Positions 5,845-6,936 of a stretch of 6,936 nucleotides of DNA are shown here, piece after piece. The position numbers were made by a program, and so were the translations under genes. The notes beneath the pieces are model-generated. The model was not told the DNA's origin and made no database searches. It saw only the letters and a list, made by a program, of their open reading frames with translations. The DNA comes from Sulfurimonas sp. (GTDB lineage: Bacteria > Campylobacterota > Campylobacteria > Campylobacterales > Sulfurimonadaceae). Position 1 is the first letter of the stretch. Every line of letters starts with the position of its first letter. The stretch lies in assembly GCA_027047745.1 (NCBI GenBank), contig JALTUB010000111.1, forward strand, positions 1 to 6,936. Reading direction: 5' to 3'.

Positions 5845-6936
5845 TTATAAAGCGATAAAGCAGAGACAAAAAACATCATTTATGTAGCCGTCTTCTCTTT
5901 TATACTCTCTATAACCTTGTGAATATACTGAAGATATGATATATTCTTTTTCCTTAAATATAACTTTCTTTGATACAGCATGATTTTCTTTTTTTACAAA
6001 GCTATCATCCATATCTAGTGTTGATAGTATCTTTATGTTACTGTTATATGTTGCGATAATTTTTTTATCTTTATTAACAAACAGTATGAAACTTCCTTCT
6101 TGTAAAGGAGAAGTGTCGTGGAGTATCGCTTTAAATTCAGGCTCTGCATCAAATACCAGTCCAATACCTCCAACAGTTTTTCCATCTACTACTATGGAAG
6201 CACTATAAACATATGTAGCTCTGTTTTTATATAAAGAAGTAAGCTTAAAATCACTTACAAAATATTTTTGAGAATCTTTGTTGCGTAAAGTATCATCAAT
6301 ATATTTTTCATGCAATATATGTCCTAGAATAGTGTTATCTTTTGAACTAGCTATAATTTCTGATTTATCATTGAAAATAAATATATTTGTATAAACAGTG
6401 TAAAGTTCATTAATGTACTCTAAAGTATGATTTAAAGCTTTAACATTTGGAGTATTTATTGATAACTCTTCTTTAAACTGAGGTGTTAATGCCCACCACC
6501 TAGAGTCATTTGCTCTCTCGTAAAGATTTCTATCCATAATATCTATGGCTAAATGAGCAGCTGATTTGGAATCATGAAAAAGTCCATTTTTAGATATTTC
6601 TTCTAAATTTTGTGTTGCAGCTTTGATGGTAGATAAAAGTTCTGTACTTATATCTCTCATATTATCCAAAATAGGGGTTAGTACATAAACTCTTCGTTTT
6701 GCAGCTATTAACTCTCCATTTATAATAACATCTGCAATATCTTCTACGATATTATTTGCTTTTTCTATAATGTCTTTGAGTTCATCACTTAGAAATTTGC
6801 TAGTATGACTTGTGTCATTTTGGATAAACTCTTTGTTTTTAGTAGGTGTTATCTTGAGTGTTGCACTTGCAAACCAATCATCAATGCCTTTGTAGCCTTG
6901 ATATGGTGTGGCTTTTTTCTGAAGAGTAATAGTTTT
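5845..6936 (-). CDS. Soluble Cache-type sensor protein, chemotaxis-associated; 5' end outside window, no output domain at the C-terminus
   Basis: The frame is open from the right edge to TAA 5847-5845, giving 363 visible residues. A TTG at 6669-6667 and the ATG just after it are internal, because the 89 codons before it read as good protein. From the visible start there is YQGYKGIDDWFAS (12-24), a helical stretch (about 40-110), then a Cache-like sensor: LYERANDSRWWAL (138-150, with RWW at 146-148), YTNIFIFNDKSEIIASS, YVYSASIVVDGKTVGGIGLVFD and GSFILFVNKDKKIIATYNS. It ends GYREYKREDGYINDV (341-355) and stops eight residues later. No membrane helix is seen, so it is probably cytoplasmic unless the missing N-terminus has one. 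I recall Cache proteins with these LYER...RWWA and GYREYK...DGYxNDV motifs linked to CheW or MCP output domains. None follows here, and an MCP gene starts immediately downstream. An output domain could still sit at the unseen N-terminus. Ligand and partner are unknown. Confidence 0.72.
   Translation of the reverse strand, partial: KTITLQKKATPYQGYKGIDDWFASATLKITPTKNKEFIQNDTSHTSKFLSDELKDIIEKANNIVEDIADVIINGELIAAKRRVYVLTPILDNMRDISTELLSTIKAATQNLEEISKNGLFHDSKSAAHLAIDIMDRNLYERANDSRWWALTPQFKEELSINTPNVKALNHTLEYINELYTVYTNIFIFNDKSEIIASSKDNTILGHILHEKYIDDTLRNKDSQKYFVSDFKLTSLYKNRATYVYSASIVVDGKTVGGIGLVFDAEPEFKAILHDTSPLQEGSFILFVNKDKKIIATYNSNIKILSTLDMDDSFVKKENHAVSKKVIFKEKEYIISSVYSQGYREYKREDGYINDVFCLCFIAL

Noticed and set aside
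5845..5870. Frameshift at the T6 run near the end of the Cache gene hiding a lost output domain
   Set aside because: The in-frame reading (NDVFCLCFIAL) fits the family pattern better than the shifted ones, and the shifted frames run only a short way before stopping or meeting the MCP start.
5845..6669. The Cache gene as a complete 274-codon gene starting at TTG 6669
   Set aside because: The same frame stays open with protein-like sequence to the window edge, including the YQGYKG motif. The TTG is internal and the gene is cut by the window.
1..6936. CRISPR arrays, insertion sequences, tRNA or rRNA genes
   Set aside because: No regularly spaced repeats, transposase frames, terminal inverted repeats or tRNA-like folds were seen on reading both strands.

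Overview
The window is AT-rich DNA (about one third G+C by eye) with compact gene spacing. Its gene content and style fit a free-living Campylobacterota (Epsilonproteobacteria, Sulfurimonas/Arcobacter-like): bd oxidase, B12 synthesis, many-receptor chemotaxis and a DUF1703-type ATPase. The phylum is an inference from style and protein character. No rRNA or other decisive marker is present.

Layout, left to right. (1) The plus-strand end of a cytochrome bd oxidase operon: the C-terminus of CydB, then a 51-codon membrane protein at 314-469 that looks like the small accessory subunit CydX. The operon closes in a GC-rich hairpin built around the small gene's stop codon. (2) A gap of about 350 bp before the next gene. 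It holds a minus-strand fragment of a DJ-1/PfpI (YajL-like) gene, of which only about the last 40-45 codons survive, followed by a promoter with a perfect TGn extension. (3) cobQ (adenosylcobyric acid synthase), complete and on its own. (4) A complete AAA-ATPase/PD-(D/E)XK nuclease-like protein (AAA-ATPase_like plus DUF1703 architecture) with its own extended -10 promoter and good ribosome binding site. (5) Converging on it from the other strand, a chemosensory pair. The upstream gene (5845 to the right edge, 5' end outside the window) encodes a soluble Cache-type sensor that ends without an output domain. Fourteen to 17 nt downstream comes a complete transmembrane methyl-accepting chemotaxis protein with a large helical periplasmic domain.

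The segments appear functionally unrelated: respiration, cobamide synthesis, an orphan nuclease-like ATPase and chemosensing. No defence island, phage, transposon or CRISPR is visible. The most useful points for a re-reader are the unlisted cydX-like gene, the DJ-1 relic, the output-less Cache protein next to an MCP, and two start-site corrections (cobQ at 817, the MCP at 5827).
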